Positions 32,709 through 42,250 of a stretch of 45,309 bases of DNA are shown here, in pieces (position 1 is the stretch's first letter; every line of letters begins with the position of its first letter). Made by a program: the position numbers and the translations under genes. Source of the DNA: Niallia circulans NBRC 13626 (GTDB taxonomy: Bacteria > Bacillota > Bacilli > Bacillales > Cytobacillaceae); NCBI RefSeq assembly GCF_001591585.1, contig NZ_BCVE01000030.1, positions 1 to 45,309 of the forward strand, in the 5' to 3' direction. Under the pieces are notes generated by a model. It saw only the letters and a program-made list of their open reading frames with translations, was not told where the DNA came from and made no database searches.

Positions 32709-34518
32709 TCTTTTTTCCACCTTTCATTGGGATTTTCAAAATGACTTTTGTGCCATTTCCAAGTTCGCTTAAAATATCCATATTAAAAGCTGGTCCAAAG
32801 GTAATTGATAATCTTTCATAGACATTGGCTAAGCCTAACGACGAGAATCCTTTCACTTGCTGCTTTCTTTGCGGATTCTCCAGTGATGCGGCCTGAAAAG
32901 TTTTTTTCTTTAATTGTTCTAAATTCTCTTTGTTCATTCCTAGACCATTATCTTCAATCGTAATGATTAACATCTCATTTACTATCGCTGCATGGATTAA
33001 GATTAATCCATCAGACTGATTAAATCCATGAATAATCGAGTTTTCAATAATAGGCTGGAGAATAAACCTTGGAATTTCAAATGAATAAGCATCTGGATCG
33101 ACATCCATCTCTAAGGAAACTTTTCGATTTTGTCTCCTATTCATAATGTGCACAAAATCGACTAGAATTTCTATTTCCTCTAAAAATGTGATTATTTCTT
33201 TATTCTTATCAATAGTTATGCGCAGTAACTTTGTAAGAGATGTGATCATATTAGCACTTTCTTTGTCTCCCCTTATCATTACCTTCATGCGAATGGAATT
33301 TAATACATTAAACAAAAAGTGAGGATTTATTTGCGCTTGCAGCATCGCAAATTCTGCTTTTCTTTTCCTAGCTTCCGTTTCCGTTATTTCTTCAATTTTT
33401 GTATTAATATGGTCTAGCATCAGATTAATTGATTTACTTAGCCTGCCTATTTCATCCTTCCCTTTAATTTTTGAACGGACAATCAAATTACCTGCCTGAA
33501 CTTTATCAGCCAGTTCTGCTAAATATTCCAGTGGTTTCGTAATAGTTTTCATTGAATAGGTAAGTAAAAGCAAGAAAAGTATAAATGATAGTACTTGTAT
33601 AAGAAATACTTTCTGAAATATCCCATTTATTTTATTTATCGATTGTTCATACGGAATAAATGACACTAATCTCCAATTTGAAAAAGATAAAGAACGTTCG
33701 GTGACGATATATTCGTTATCTTTCATTTTCAGAACTTCTGATCCATCTCGATTGAATAACTTAGACCGATAGGTGAAAACACTTCCTATTTTCTCGTCAT
33801 CACTATGCGACAAGATTTTACCAGATGGATTAAGCATCATGACATCGTTATATCCATCCATTTTATTAAATACTTCACTTAGTTTATTTTCCATGATGGT
33901 GACAACGACATATCCATAGATTTGGATGCCCTCATCCCTTAAGGTGCGGACAATTGAAATTTGATAAGGATTATTCTTTTTTTCCAATTCAAAAATCGTT
34001 GGCTGGGATTCAATCCAAGTAGATTCATATCCAACCGCTTCTTCGATGTCTTCATACCACTTTTCTTTAAATAAATCTCTTGGATCAAATTCAGCGATAT
34101 TATAGTTTGTGAAGTATTTCCTATTTTTCAATAATATGGTGACATAGGATTTCTCTCCTACTAGTGTGATATTCTCAATGGTACGGTTTATTTCATTTTC
34201 CAATAGATATTGATCATAGCCATCCTTGTCAGCAGCACTTTTCGCTAATCCTTTTAACACCGTATTCATTTTCGGATCAAGCTGCACGAAGTTAGCAACA
34301 TAAAGCATATCGCTAAATAGCTTTTCTATATATTCACTTGTAATATTCAGCTCTCTATTCGCATTAGAAAGTGCCTGTTCCTTCACTGTATTTTTTGTCA
34401 TATAATTATAAATTAAAAGCGAGATAACTGCTGGAATAACCAAGCTGATGATAGAAATTAAAAGGACCTTATAACGAAAAGAACGGGGAGTCCACATATT
34501 TTTTAACCAAATAAGCAA
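32701..34518 (-). CDS. YesM-type sensor histidine kinase
   Basis: A 605-aa membrane sensor. Two transmembrane helices (about residues 18-38, 'KVLLISIISLVIPAVISLL', and 290-315) enclose a ~250-aa extracellular Cache-like domain. A HAMP segment follows ('MKTITKPLEYLAELADKVQ'), then the LytS/YesM-type kinase core with 'AQINPHFLFNVLNSIRMKV' (phospho-acceptor His), N box 'LQPIIENSIIHGF' and 'ITIEDNGLGM' and 'GLANVYERL'. The start is TTG at 34516-34518, 7 nt after GGGGAGG; an ATG six codons upstream has no site and would bury it. It follows the binding-protein gene by 27 nt, so sensor, regulator and importer are one unit. Confidence 0.92.
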   Translation of the reverse strand: MLIWLKNMWTPRSFRYKVLLISIISLVIPAVISLLIYNYMTKNTVKEQALSNANRELNITSEYIEKLFSDMLYVANFVQLDPKMNTVLKGLAKSAADKDGYDQYLLENEINRTIENITLVGEKSYVTILLKNRKYFTNYNIAEFDPRDLFKEKWYEDIEEAVGYESTWIESQPTIFELEKKNNPYQISIVRTLRDEGIQIYGYVVVTIMENKLSEVFNKMDGYNDVMMLNPSGKILSHSDDEKIGSVFTYRSKLFNRDGSEVLKMKDNEYIVTERSLSFSNWRLVSFIPYEQSINKINGIFQKVFLIQVLSFILFLLLLTYSMKTITKPLEYLAELADKVQAGNLIVRSKIKGKDEIGRLSKSINLMLDHINTKIEEITETEARKRKAEFAMLQAQINPHFLFNVLNSIRMKVMIRGDKESANMITSLTKLLRITIDKNKEIITFLEEIEILVDFVHIMNRRQNRKVSLEMDVDPDAYSFEIPRFILQPIIENSIIHGFNQSDGLILIHAAIVNEMLIITIEDNGLGMNKENLEQLKKKTFQAASLENPQRKQQVKGFSSLGLANVYERLSITFGPAFNMDILSELGNGTKVILKIPMKGGKKNV

Positions 34519-34545
34519 TATGTTTCCTCCCCTCATCTTGTTTTT

Positions 34546-35889
34546 TTATTTATTGCTATCGATTAATTCTTGTACTCTTTCATTTGTCACCTTTATTGTT
34601 TCATCGATATCTTGTTCATCAAAAATTAATTTTTCATATTCTTCATTCACTACTTTGTAAATTTCAGCCTGATAAGATACTGGTGATACTAGTTTAGAAG
34701 ATTTCGCATTTGAAAGAACATTCGTTAAAGATTCTTTGTCCACCTTTTCTGGGTTTAGCGTATCAGCCAATATATTGTCAATTATTTCTCCAAATTGATC
34801 ATTACTTACATTATTCCAAGATGGAATATTTTTTCCTTGTAAAATTTGTCCTTCCGTTGTATACCAACGAATAAATTTATAGGCTTCTTCTTTATGTTCT
34901 GAGTTATTGGCGACTGCCATAAAGTCAGTAGTTACCGGAGTATATCCTCCTTCTGCGTCACTCGTGTTCTTTGGATAAGGAGCAACTGCGACGTTAAACT
35001 CCAATGGGAATTGGTCCGTTCCCCCCAATTCTGTATTCATCCAGCTGCCAATTAGTACTGTACTAGCATCCTGGTTAAAAAATTGATTTCGATAATGAAG
35101 TTTTTGAGACATGATATCGGTATACGGGACAGCTGATTTATCGACTTTTTCCATTTGATAGCGTATTTCCAGTGTCTTCTTAAAGAGCGGATTTTCAAGA
35201 TTGGAGCTGCCATCTTCTTTAATAAATTCTGTATTTTCTGCTTCACTTGCTAATGCTAGTTTCATAAATTCTAACCATCCGCCATTTTGCGGACCAAAGA
35301 AAAATGTTCCATAATGATCATCCGTTGTTAATTCTTTCGCATACGTTTGAAATTCATCCCATGTCCAATCTGTCGGAACTTCTAAGCCTGCTTTATCTAA
35401 ATGGTCTTTATTTAATAAAACATACCATGGATTAAATTTACCTGGTAAAGCATAATATTTATCACCAATTTTGGTATCTACTTTATATTCATCCGTGACT
35501 GTGTAGCCCTCTTTTTCAATAAATTCATCAATGGGAGCCACCATTCCCATACTCACACGCTGTGCATAGCTTGCTGTATCACTAAACATTAGTACATCTA
35601 GCTGTTCACCAGAAGCAGCAGCTAAATCTAGCTTTTTTATTGCCTCTTGTGTATCGCCCTTTTCACTTAAGATGACTAAATCCACATTTATATCTGGATT
35701 TGCCTCTTCAAAAGCTGCAATTGTCTTTTTCCAGTTATAAGATGCTTCATTACCATGGGTGTGGAATTTAATTGTTACTTTTCCATCTTCATTGCCAGAA
35801 GCTTTTTCTGATTCTCCACTACTGCATGCTGTCATGACTAAAGTAAGAATGAAAACAAAAATTGATAGCTTCCAAAATTTTCTTTGCAT
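34546..35889 (-). CDS. Extracellular solute-binding lipoprotein of a carbohydrate ABC importer
   Basis: A 447-aa family 1 solute-binding protein. The signal peptide ends in lipobox 'LVMTAC' (Cys22), then 'SSGESEKASG'. The mature part has the bilobed sugar-binding pattern ('VTIKFHTHGNEASYNWKKTI', 'ANPDINVDLVIL', 'GKFNPWYVLLNKDHLDKAGL', 'EVPTDWTWDEFQTYAKELT'). The ATG at 35887-35889 follows AGGGGGA at 8 nt; an upstream extension of the frame to 35964 is not coding. It has its own extended -10 promoter (35909-35914) and a cre-like site, and lies five genes after the permeases, unlike the usual binding-protein-first order. It should bind the oligosaccharide the locus is dedicated to. Confidence 0.92.
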   Translation of the reverse strand: MQRKFWKLSIFVFILTLVMTACSSGESEKASGNEDGKVTIKFHTHGNEASYNWKKTIAAFEEANPDINVDLVILSEKGDTQEAIKKLDLAAASGEQLDVLMFSDTASYAQRVSMGMVAPIDEFIEKEGYTVTDEYKVDTKIGDKYYALPGKFNPWYVLLNKDHLDKAGLEVPTDWTWDEFQTYAKELTTDDHYGTFFFGPQNGGWLEFMKLALASEAENTEFIKEDGSSNLENPLFKKTLEIRYQMEKVDKSAVPYTDIMSQKLHYRNQFFNQDASTVLIGSWMNTELGGTDQFPLEFNVAVAPYPKNTSDAEGGYTPVTTDFMAVANNSEHKEEAYKFIRWYTTEGQILQGKNIPSWNNVSNDQFGEIIDNILADTLNPEKVDKESLTNVLSNAKSSKLVSPVSYQAEIYKVVNEEYEKLIFDEQDIDETIKVTNERVQELIDSNK

Positions 35890-35908
35890 CTGTTTATTCC
35901 CCCTACGT

Positions 35909-35931
35909 ATTATATCATGTAAACCCTTACA
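35909..35931 (-). promoter_or_regulatory. Promoter of the solute-binding protein gene with cre-like site
   Basis: On the minus strand TGATATAAT (an extended -10; TATAAT at 35914-35909) lies 20 nt before the start codon. TGTAAACCCTTACA on the plus strand (35918-35931) matches the cre consensus except for one core base and is a 5-bp inverted repeat. It overlaps the promoter just upstream of the -10. Confidence 0.55.
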
Positions 35932-36048
35932 GGAATAGATTAACAGAAGTTCCCATGTTACCAATAAAAATAATTTTACTTATCCGGCAACAATTTTTAC
36001 TTTTAATTTTAACACTGTAGGAGGAATACAATTTTCTACTTCGCTCTA

Positions 36049-36705
36049 TTAACTTTGAAACCTCCCTTCCTGTAATTTAGTTATTCTTATTTCAGCCATC
36101 TTCGTAAAGATCGGATTAGAGAAATATAAAAGAATAGTAGCGAGTCCACTACCTATAAAAAGCAAACCAGCACCTGAAAATACTACGCCTAAAAAAAGCA
36201 TCGTAAAGACACCGATGATCATGGACAACGTATGGAGTGGATGAGTACATGCAAGCAGAAAGGCTACTTTAAAATATTGAAAAAGCTTCAATTCATAATG
36301 AACATATACAGGAAACAGATAGAGCAACGTCAATAAGAAAAGAAACACTCCGCCAACTAACATTCCTATTAATCCAACATTTATTGATCCTTTTAGCGAC
36401 GCGATGATTTTCCAATCGATATAAAGGAACATGATAAAAGCAAACACAACTGCTCCTAATTTATTTGCTTTACCGAATTCTTGCTTAAATGTCTGCCAAT
36501 ACGTGTGCAATACTGGAATATCTGTTTCCTTTTGAAGCCATTTACGAATAATAGTCATCATTGCTACAGTAGAAGGGAAAAGGCCCCCAATAAAGAGGCC
36601 CATCGCACTGAAAATAATCCAAAGTAAATTAATATAAGCTAATCTCGTAATCCATTGACAGACATCATATACCTTTCCAGACCATCCTCCAATTTCTGCT
36701 TTCAT
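36049..36705 (-). CDS. YesL-like (DUF624) membrane protein
   Basis: A 218-aa integral membrane protein of the DUF624/YesL family, with about five hydrophobic helices ('INLLWIIFSAMGLFIGGLFP', 'LGAVVFAFIMFLYIDW', 'IGMLVGGVFLFLLTLLYLFP', 'IIGVFTMLFLGVVF'). The conserved N-terminal 'LAYINLLWIIFSAMGL..GGLFPSTVAM' style is typical. Members occur beside YesMN and sugar ABC transporters in Gram-positive bacteria, but their function is not established. GGGGGA precedes the ATG at 36705. It starts 28 nt after the rhaM stop codon and is part of the ABC/lyase operon. Confidence 0.87.
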   Translation of the reverse strand: MKAEIGGWSGKVYDVCQWITRLAYINLLWIIFSAMGLFIGGLFPSTVAMMTIIRKWLQKETDIPVLHTYWQTFKQEFGKANKLGAVVFAFIMFLYIDWKIIASLKGSINVGLIGMLVGGVFLFLLTLLYLFPVYVHYELKLFQYFKVAFLLACTHPLHTLSMIIGVFTMLFLGVVFSGAGLLFIGSGLATILLYFSNPIFTKMAEIRITKLQEGRFQS

Positions 36706-36733
36706 GAATCAATCCCCCATCTCATCCTATAAC

Positions 36734-37048
36734 TTAATCTAAATGAAACACTTCCTCCAACTTATGTGACACAGGACTATAATCTTCATTCGTCTCCATA
36801 ATTGGCGCCATGTACTTCCACCATTTTCTGCATATTGCCGTTTGGGATATCGCATCATATGCCGCCTCGTCCTCTACTTCTAAATAAGCAAATAACACTT
36901 GGGATTCATGATGAAGGTAAATGGAATAATTGGAAGCGCCATGTTGCTTCAGCGCCTCTTCCATTTCTGGCCAAAGCTCATCATGCCTCTTTTTGTATTC
37001 GTTTTCATATCCAGGTTTAATAAACATAATCGATGCTAATCTTTTCAT
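36734..37048 (-). CDS. rhaM: L-rhamnose mutarotase
   Basis: A 104-aa protein matching RhaM (YiiL/RhaU, formerly DUF718), which interconverts alpha and beta anomers of L-rhamnose. The residues reported for the E. coli active site are in place: His22 ('[11 protein letters not shown]'), Tyr41 and the Trp76-Trp77 pair in '[12 protein letters not shown]'. The length is the family's usual ~104 aa. AGGAGGAG precedes the ATG. The gene follows the heparinase-like gene by 11 nt. Its presence argues that L-rhamnose, or a similar 6-deoxy sugar, is released by the pathway. No rhamnose isomerase, kinase or aldolase genes are in this window. Confidence 0.9.
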   Translation of the reverse strand: MKRLASIMFIKPGYENEYKKRHDELWPEMEEALKQHGASNYSIYLHHESQVLFAYLEVEDEAAYDAISQTAICRKWWKYMAPIMETNEDYSPVSHKLEEVFHLD

Positions 37049-37059
37049 TGTATCTCCTC

Positions 37060-38901
37060 CTATTTTTCAGAACTAAATTCAAATTCTAGATATACACGAA
37101 AATTCCTGCTTAATTTCTTAAGAGAGAGATCAAGTAATAGCACTTCTTCTCCTTTATTAAAATGGTTAACAAACGAATCTCTTTGTATACTTACCTCATA
37201 GTAATTGGAATCAAAATAAATATGGATGCAAGATTCTCCTTTGATACTTATTCCACCATCAAATCTTTCAACCGAAACATTGGGCAATATAAAGCGTTCA
37301 ATGATGGATTTTGGCTCTTCAGAAAACTTAAAAATGTCTTCCACGATTAATTTTGGAAACTCTGTTTTAATCCAGGTGAATTTCCGCGAGACATTTAATA
37401 GAGATGGATCTCTATAAGCTTTTGTCATATCCAATTCAAACAAATCTCTCTTTCTATCAGAATTGGCAGTGACTAACCGAGCATAACTGGCTTTTCCTGC
37501 TTCTTGGTAAGAATGATTGATAATAGGGACGGAATGGCCTTTCGAACTATTACATAAATAAGTGTATCTATTCTCATTAAAATAGTCCTTCGTATATAAG
37601 CCACTTCCCAAATCCTGCAGCATAGTTGTCTTATTGGCTTGAAGGATAAAATGTCCGATATCATTATGATTATGCGGCTCATTGTTGCTTCCCCCTTTAG
37701 CTGCAAAAGTAAAAGACCCTGCATTTGATTGAACTCTAGAGATTAACCACTGGGAGTCCTCAGAAATAAACGTTCCTTCTTCCCATTTGCTTGGTGATAA
37801 CGACGAATCAAACCATAATAACGCGCGGATGGCTGGTGCCCATCTGCTGCAATGATCATCTTGATAACGCGCATATAATGAACGTTCTGGAACGATAACA
37901 TCCTCATACTGATTTGCTAAGAAATGACTCATCCCTATATGTACTTTTGCTTTGGGCGGTGCATCAGAAAAATTCACCACTAAATCCTCCTCTAAAAACG
38001 ATCGTTGTTGAAAAAGGGCAATTTGGTGAACTTTTTTCTGCATAAACAAGTTAATCATTCCATCCGATCTCTGGTTTATTAGGTCGGCAAAATAGGAATA
38101 AAATCCATATCCATATTGCCAATATAAATATCCTTCCATACATATTCCGTCTTCTGTAAAACCATTTAAATAACTTTCCATTACAGGGAGAACTTTTTCT
38201 AAAATAAGCGCAAGTTCTTTGGAATCTTGGATTAAATGGATGGCAGCTGAACCGATAGAACCCCCACAAACAGCAGCCCAATTATGGGTTTCTGTTTCCC
38301 ATTTGAAATTCCCTTCGAGAAAAGGAATAAACGTACGATTATATACCTCTTCATAAATTCTTTTCCCTATTAATGGATCTAAATATTCTTTTGTCAGTGT
38401 ATATATTTCACTTAATGCAAAGGCTGTTTCAGCTGAAAATAAGTCAATTGTATAAGTAGAATCTTGTTTTTCTGTAAGTGAATATAACTGACCACAATCA
38501 GTTTCTGGACTATTTATAAGATGAGCAGGTAAACACCATGAGAATTCATTACAAATAGACCAAATAATATCTTGCAGTACTTTACGAAATTCTTCCTTCT
38601 CTGGTTCAAGAAGTAACATGATTGCATATGTATTCAATTTTCTTCTTTTCCGAAAATATGCTGTTTCATATTCTATTCGAGTACCTGTTGTTCCATATAA
38701 CTGAAACAAAGAATACGGCAGTTCTTCATCATTTATTTTTTCTTGTTGAATCTGCTTTAATGTCTCTCTTACTTGTTTTAGAATATCAGCAAAATCAGCA
38801 TTACGTTGAATGGATTTCCACCATGCTTTTTTGACTTCAACATTTGGAAAAAACAAAGAATAATTCCCATTTAGCTTCTCCAGCAACTCTTCGAAAGTCA
38901 A
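37060..38901 (-). CDS. Heparinase II/III-like protein, probable cytoplasmic polysaccharide lyase
   Basis: A 613-aa protein. The N-terminal ~320 residues form an alpha-helical toroid ('[21 protein letters not shown]', then '[19 protein letters not shown]'). The C-terminal beta-sandwich carries the heparinase II/III signature '[15 protein letters not shown]', with catalytic-type His and Asp, and then '[14 protein letters not shown]'. These lyases cleave uronic acid-containing polysaccharides by beta-elimination, giving the unsaturated ends that GH88 removes. No signal peptide is seen, so it acts on imported oligosaccharides. Start is TTG at 38899-38901 behind GGGAGGGG. It sits 15 nt after the permease gene. 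The polymer specificity cannot be read from sequence. Confidence 0.87.
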   Translation of the reverse strand: MTFEELLEKLNGNYSLFFPNVEVKKAWWKSIQRNADFADILKQVRETLKQIQQEKINDEELPYSLFQLYGTTGTRIEYETAYFRKRRKLNTYAIMLLLEPEKEEFRKVLQDIIWSICNEFSWCLPAHLINSPETDCGQLYSLTEKQDSTYTIDLFSAETAFALSEIYTLTKEYLDPLIGKRIYEEVYNRTFIPFLEGNFKWETETHNWAAVCGGSIGSAAIHLIQDSKELALILEKVLPVMESYLNGFTEDGICMEGYLYWQYGYGFYSYFADLINQRSDGMINLFMQKKVHQIALFQQRSFLEEDLVVNFSDAPPKAKVHIGMSHFLANQYEDVIVPERSLYARYQDDHCSRWAPAIRALLWFDSSLSPSKWEEGTFISEDSQWLISRVQSNAGSFTFAAKGGSNNEPHNHNDIGHFILQANKTTMLQDLGSGLYTKDYFNENRYTYLCNSSKGHSVPIINHSYQEAGKASYARLVTANSDRKRDLFELDMTKAYRDPSLLNVSRKFTWIKTEFPKLIVEDIFKFSEEPKSIIERFILPNVSVERFDGGISIKGESCIHIYFDSNYYEVSIQRDSFVNHFNKGEEVLLLDLSLKKLSRNFRVYLEFEFSSEK

Positions 38902-38916
38902 TAATAACCCCTCCCT

Positions 38917-39750
38917 TTAGCCTTTTACTCCCCCTAACGCTATCCCCTCAATTACTTGTTTCTGCCCAATAATAAATACGATTACGAGCGGTAAAATAGC
39001 TGAGACTGCTGCAGCCATAATCAAGGAGTAAAATTCGCCATTGATTGTCGTAAACTTCTGCATTGCAAGCTGTATCGTCAATAAATGATCCGAGCGAAGG
39101 AAGATTAATGGGTTTTGATAATCATTCCATGTCCAAATAAATCGAAGGATGGCATAGGTGGCTATGGCTGGCTTTACAATCGGAAGAACGACTCGCCAGA
39201 AAATCTTCCAGTGTCCAGCTCCATCGATTTTTGCAGCTTCAACAAGCTCATTCGAAACGCCCATAAAAAACTGTCTAAGCATAAAAGTACCAAGCACACT
39301 AAAGCTTCCTAATAAGATTAACCCTAAATGACTGTCAAATAGCCCGATTTTACGGTAAATAATAAATTGCGGTACTAAAATTGCCTGTGCAGGTACCATG
39401 TAAGTAGCTAATACAATTAAAAACAAGAAATTACCTAGCCGAAAATTCACTTTTGAAAAACCATAGGCTGCCAGCGCAGAAACAGTTACTGAAATAGCAG
39501 TAGTACATACTGTCACTTTTATGGTATTCCAATAATAAATGTAGAATGGATTTTCCCCAAACCAAACTTCTCTATAATTGTTGAAACCATTCCATCTTTC
39601 TGGAATCCACTGTATGGGAAATTTAAAAACGTCTGCTTCTATCTTAAATGATGTAGAAAGCATCCACACAAACGGAAGAAGAAACATAATACTTATCATT
39701 AACATGACGACTGTCATTATCGCTTTATTTATTGATAGTGATTTAAGCAT
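38917..39750 (-). CDS. Carbohydrate ABC transporter permease (LplC/MalG-type)
   Basis: A 277-aa inner-membrane permease with six helices and the EAA loop 'ELVEAAKIDGAGHWKIFWRV' that contacts the ATPase. The C-terminus 'QVIEGIALGGVKG' is the usual end of the MalG/LplC branch. The ATG at 39748-39750 follows AAGGAGGG at 7 nt; a TTG two codons upstream is too close to that site. It is 13 nt downstream of the partner permease. No ATPase gene is in the locus, so a shared MsmX-type ATPase is expected. Confidence 0.93.
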   Translation of the reverse strand: MLKSLSINKAIMTVVMLMISIMFLLPFVWMLSTSFKIEADVFKFPIQWIPERWNGFNNYREVWFGENPFYIYYWNTIKVTVCTTAISVTVSALAAYGFSKVNFRLGNFLFLIVLATYMVPAQAILVPQFIIYRKIGLFDSHLGLILLGSFSVLGTFMLRQFFMGVSNELVEAAKIDGAGHWKIFWRVVLPIVKPAIATYAILRFIWTWNDYQNPLIFLRSDHLLTIQLAMQKFTTINGEFYSLIMAAAVSAILPLVIVFIIGQKQVIEGIALGGVKG

Positions 39751-39763
39751 CCGCAAACCCTCC

Positions 39764-40708
39764 TTAATAATTCACCCATTTTTTCTGTCCTAACCATTGA
39801 ATGAGTGTAATAGCAAAAACAATAAAGAATAAAATAACGGCCATTGCAGAAGCGTGACCTATATCTAAATTAACAAAAGCAGTATCGTATAGGTTCCATA
39901 CAATCATGCTTGTAGCGTGCATTGGTCCTCCTTTTGTTAAAACAGATATTAAATCAAATACTTTAAAGGTTGAAATAATACCAGTAATCAACAAGAAAAA
40001 AGTAGTCGGTGAAACCATTGGTAGCGTAATGTTCTTAAATTTCACCCATGCGCTTGCTCCATCAATATCAGCGGCTTCATATAGGTCTCGTGGAATAGAC
40101 TGCAGTGCAGCTAAATAAATGATCATATTAAAACCAATCGAAATCCAAATTTGTATAAACATAATGGAAACTAATGCAAAGCTTGGATCTGCAATCCATT
40201 TGGGAGGATTATCAATGCCGAGTGACATAAGCACTTGATTAATCGGGCCTAAAGATGGGTGAAACAATACTTGCCATACTACTGCAATTGCCACCACACT
40301 TGAGATATACGGCATAAAGAATGCTACTTTAAAATAACTCTTAAAATAAACATTTCGATCGATTGCAATAGCTAGAAACAAAGAAATAATCATACAAATT
40401 GGTACCGTTAACATAAAAATAGCATTGTTCATTAAAGAGCGTATAAATATCTTATCTTGAAATAAATCAACAAAATTTTGTAATCCTACCCATTTCAATT
40501 GCGAAATATTAGTAATAAAACTCCAATCCGCAAGACTTAAAATGAAGGTTGCAACAATTGGCAGTAAGACAAGGATGGAAACACCAATTAACATTGGTGA
40601 AACAAACGCAATCCCCGCCCAGTTTTCATTTTTCACATTTTTACTTTGCCGTTTTTTCTTAGCTGGCTTTACTATATCTGAAGTCTTAACCTCTGTGCTA
40701 GCACTCAT
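39764..40708 (-). CDS. Carbohydrate ABC transporter permease (LplB/MalF-type)
   Basis: A 314-aa permease with six helices after a basic cytosolic N-terminus ('KPAKKKRQSKNVKNENWAG'). The EAA loop is 'DLYEAADIDGASAWVKFKNI'. I take the ATG at 40706-40708 with AGAGGTGAG in front; a frame extending to 40741 overlaps the -10 box TATAAT and cannot be translated from that promoter. It is the first gene of the locus. Upstream lie a TATAAT (40740-40745, minus) and a cre-like sequence. Confidence 0.93.
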   Translation of the reverse strand: MSASTEVKTSDIVKPAKKKRQSKNVKNENWAGIAFVSPMLIGVSILVLLPIVATFILSLADWSFITNISQLKWVGLQNFVDLFQDKIFIRSLMNNAIFMLTVPICMIISLFLAIAIDRNVYFKSYFKVAFFMPYISSVVAIAVVWQVLFHPSLGPINQVLMSLGIDNPPKWIADPSFALVSIMFIQIWISIGFNMIIYLAALQSIPRDLYEAADIDGASAWVKFKNITLPMVSPTTFFLLITGIISTFKVFDLISVLTKGGPMHATSMIVWNLYDTAFVNLDIGHASAMAVILFFIVFAITLIQWLGQKKWVNY

Positions 40709-40739
40709 GGTACTCACCTCTATCATCTTATTTTCTTTC

Positions 40740-40766
40740 ATTATAGTAAAAATGATAGCACTTACA
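40740..40766 (-). promoter_or_regulatory. Promoter of the ABC/lyase operon with cre-like site
   Basis: On the minus strand TATAAT (40745-40740) has no good -35, suggesting an activator such as the YesN-type regulator. TGATAGCACTTACA (40753-40766, plus strand) matches the cre consensus except for one core base and lies over the spacer. Repression by CcpA in rich sugar is plausible. Confidence 0.55.
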
Positions 40767-40911
40767 TTAACGTTATTTTGCTCTATACAGAGACAATATT
40801 TACTTCTTTCATTTGGTTTGTAACAATGGAGGGTGTTATCATGAGGATGAATGAAGGTATAAAGAAAAGGTTGGTTTGTGACAAATTTATAATGGTCGTC
40901 TCCTTTGCAGC

Positions 40912-40954
40912 AAAAAAAGAGGAAAAACCATTCCAGTTGATTTTTTCCTCTTTT
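40912..40954 (-). terminator. Terminator of the aldose epimerase gene
   Basis: AAAAGAGGAAAAA (40915-40927) pairs perfectly with TTTTTCCTCTTTT (40942-40954), and the minus strand ends in a run of seven T. It lies 10 nt past the galM stop codon. Confidence 0.85.
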
Positions 40955-40963
40955 CGTCTTTTT

Positions 40964-42016
40964 CTACTCCGTTACTCGGAATTTCAGTTTTGTTTCAGCA
41001 TGATATGTTTCTCCTGGCTTTAAAACAACGGATGGAAATTGAGGATGATTGACTGCATCGGGAAGCCCCTGCGTCTCCAAGCATACCCCTAAATACTTTT
41101 TAGCTATTACCCCATTGAAACGATATTGATCCTCTAACATATTCCCTGTATAAAGAACGACTGCAGGCTGATTTGTAATTAACGACATTTCCCGTCCACT
41201 TTCTCGATCTCGCAAAATAGCAGAATGAGAGCCGTTTTCTGCAAACACAAGTGGATGATCGTATCCATTTCCTACTATTCTATTTTGTTCAAAATCATTG
41301 TCCTTTCCTTCTTTCAATGCCTTGCCTTCTGCAAAATCAAATGGAGTGTTATTTGTTGGAATCATTTTTCCGGTCGGAATAAAATCTTCCCTAAGCTCTA
41401 GAAAGCGATCGACATCTGCAATCAGCTCGTGCTCTAAAATATCTCTTTTGTTATTACCGCTTAAATTAAAATAAGAATGGTTAGTTACGGTAACAGGTGT
41501 TTCTTTATCCGTTTTCCCGCTATAAGATAAGATTATTTCATTATCATTTGTTAATAGATAATCTACAGTTAAGTCAAAATTACCTGGATATCCTTCTTCT
41601 CCGTCTGGACTATGATATGTATAACGGATGCCTATTGCATCATCCTTTTCTACTATTGAAGATGCAAAGACTACTTCACTCCATCCTATATTTCCGCCAT
41701 GCAAATGATTAGGAGGGGTATTGGTATTCAAGCGGTACTCTTTTCCATTAAGTTCAAATTTTCCTTCTTTAATTCTTCCGGCAACTCTTCCTACAATGGC
41801 ACCTAAATATGGCCCTTTATTTTCTCGATACTCTTCTAATGTTTCAAAACCAAGCACTACATTTTCCTTGTTTCCTTCTTTATCAGGTACGATTATCTTC
41901 GTAATAATGCAGCCATAATTCATACTAGAAAAACTCATTCCGTTATTATTTGTAAAAGTAAATTCCGTTACATCTGCTCCATTTACTTCTCCCATTGATC
42001 TTTTGCTGTAATTCAT
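40964..42016 (-). CDS. galM: Aldose 1-epimerase (galactose mutarotase)
   Basis: A 350-aa beta-sandwich enzyme that interconverts anomers of aldohexoses. Family motifs are 'GAIVGRVAGRIKEGKFELNG' (conserved Arg), 'NHLHGGNIGWSEVVF' (His), 'VTVTNHSYFNLSGN' (catalytic His) and 'KKYLGVCLETQGLPDAVNHP' (catalytic Glu). It has AGAGGAGAGG before the ATG. It stands between the uronate/rhamnose locus and the malL-lacI pair, with its own terminator, so it may serve either. It may be regulated through inverted repeats found upstream at 42136-42218. Confidence 0.9.
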   Translation of the reverse strand: MNYSKRSMGEVNGADVTEFTFTNNNGMSFSSMNYGCIITKIIVPDKEGNKENVVLGFETLEEYRENKGPYLGAIVGRVAGRIKEGKFELNGKEYRLNTNTPPNHLHGGNIGWSEVVFASSIVEKDDAIGIRYTYHSPDGEEGYPGNFDLTVDYLLTNDNEIILSYSGKTDKETPVTVTNHSYFNLSGNNKRDILEHELIADVDRFLELREDFIPTGKMIPTNNTPFDFAEGKALKEGKDNDFEQNRIVGNGYDHPLVFAENGSHSAILRDRESGREMSLITNQPAVVLYTGNMLEDQYRFNGVIAKKYLGVCLETQGLPDAVNHPQFPSVVLKPGETYHAETKLKFRVTE

Positions 42017-42135
42017 ATGAACCTCTCCTCTTTAAGTATATTCTCTACATCTTTCCTATTACTCAAATGAATATCTTTACCCTAAAATCTAAATCTGAAA
42101 TCGCCTTCATTTCACTTTTCAAAAAAAATTTCATG

Positions 42136-42218
42136 ACATTAGTAGTATCTAATGTAGTTTGTTTAACATATTAACTATTCTATTTATCTATTTTACTTTA
42201 TTTTATCAAACTTGATAA
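42136..42218. promoter_or_regulatory. Two inverted repeats upstream of galM
   Basis: ACATTAG-6nt-CTAATGT (42136-42155) and TTATCAA-AC-TTGATAA (42203-42218) are perfect dyads in the AT-rich gap between galM and malL. They may be operators for galM, but no cognate regulator is evident; they differ from the LacI-type palindromes at 43963 and 45015. Confidence 0.35.
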
Positions 42219-42250
42219 TATCTTTTTTTACTAGGAAGACAGAATTTCAC

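Noticed and set aside
40841-41023. Plus-strand frame with GGAGGG 7 nt before its ATG
   Set aside because: It runs through the galM terminator and antisense into the galM 3' end, with no protein family resemblance; the Shine-Dalgarno is probably chance.
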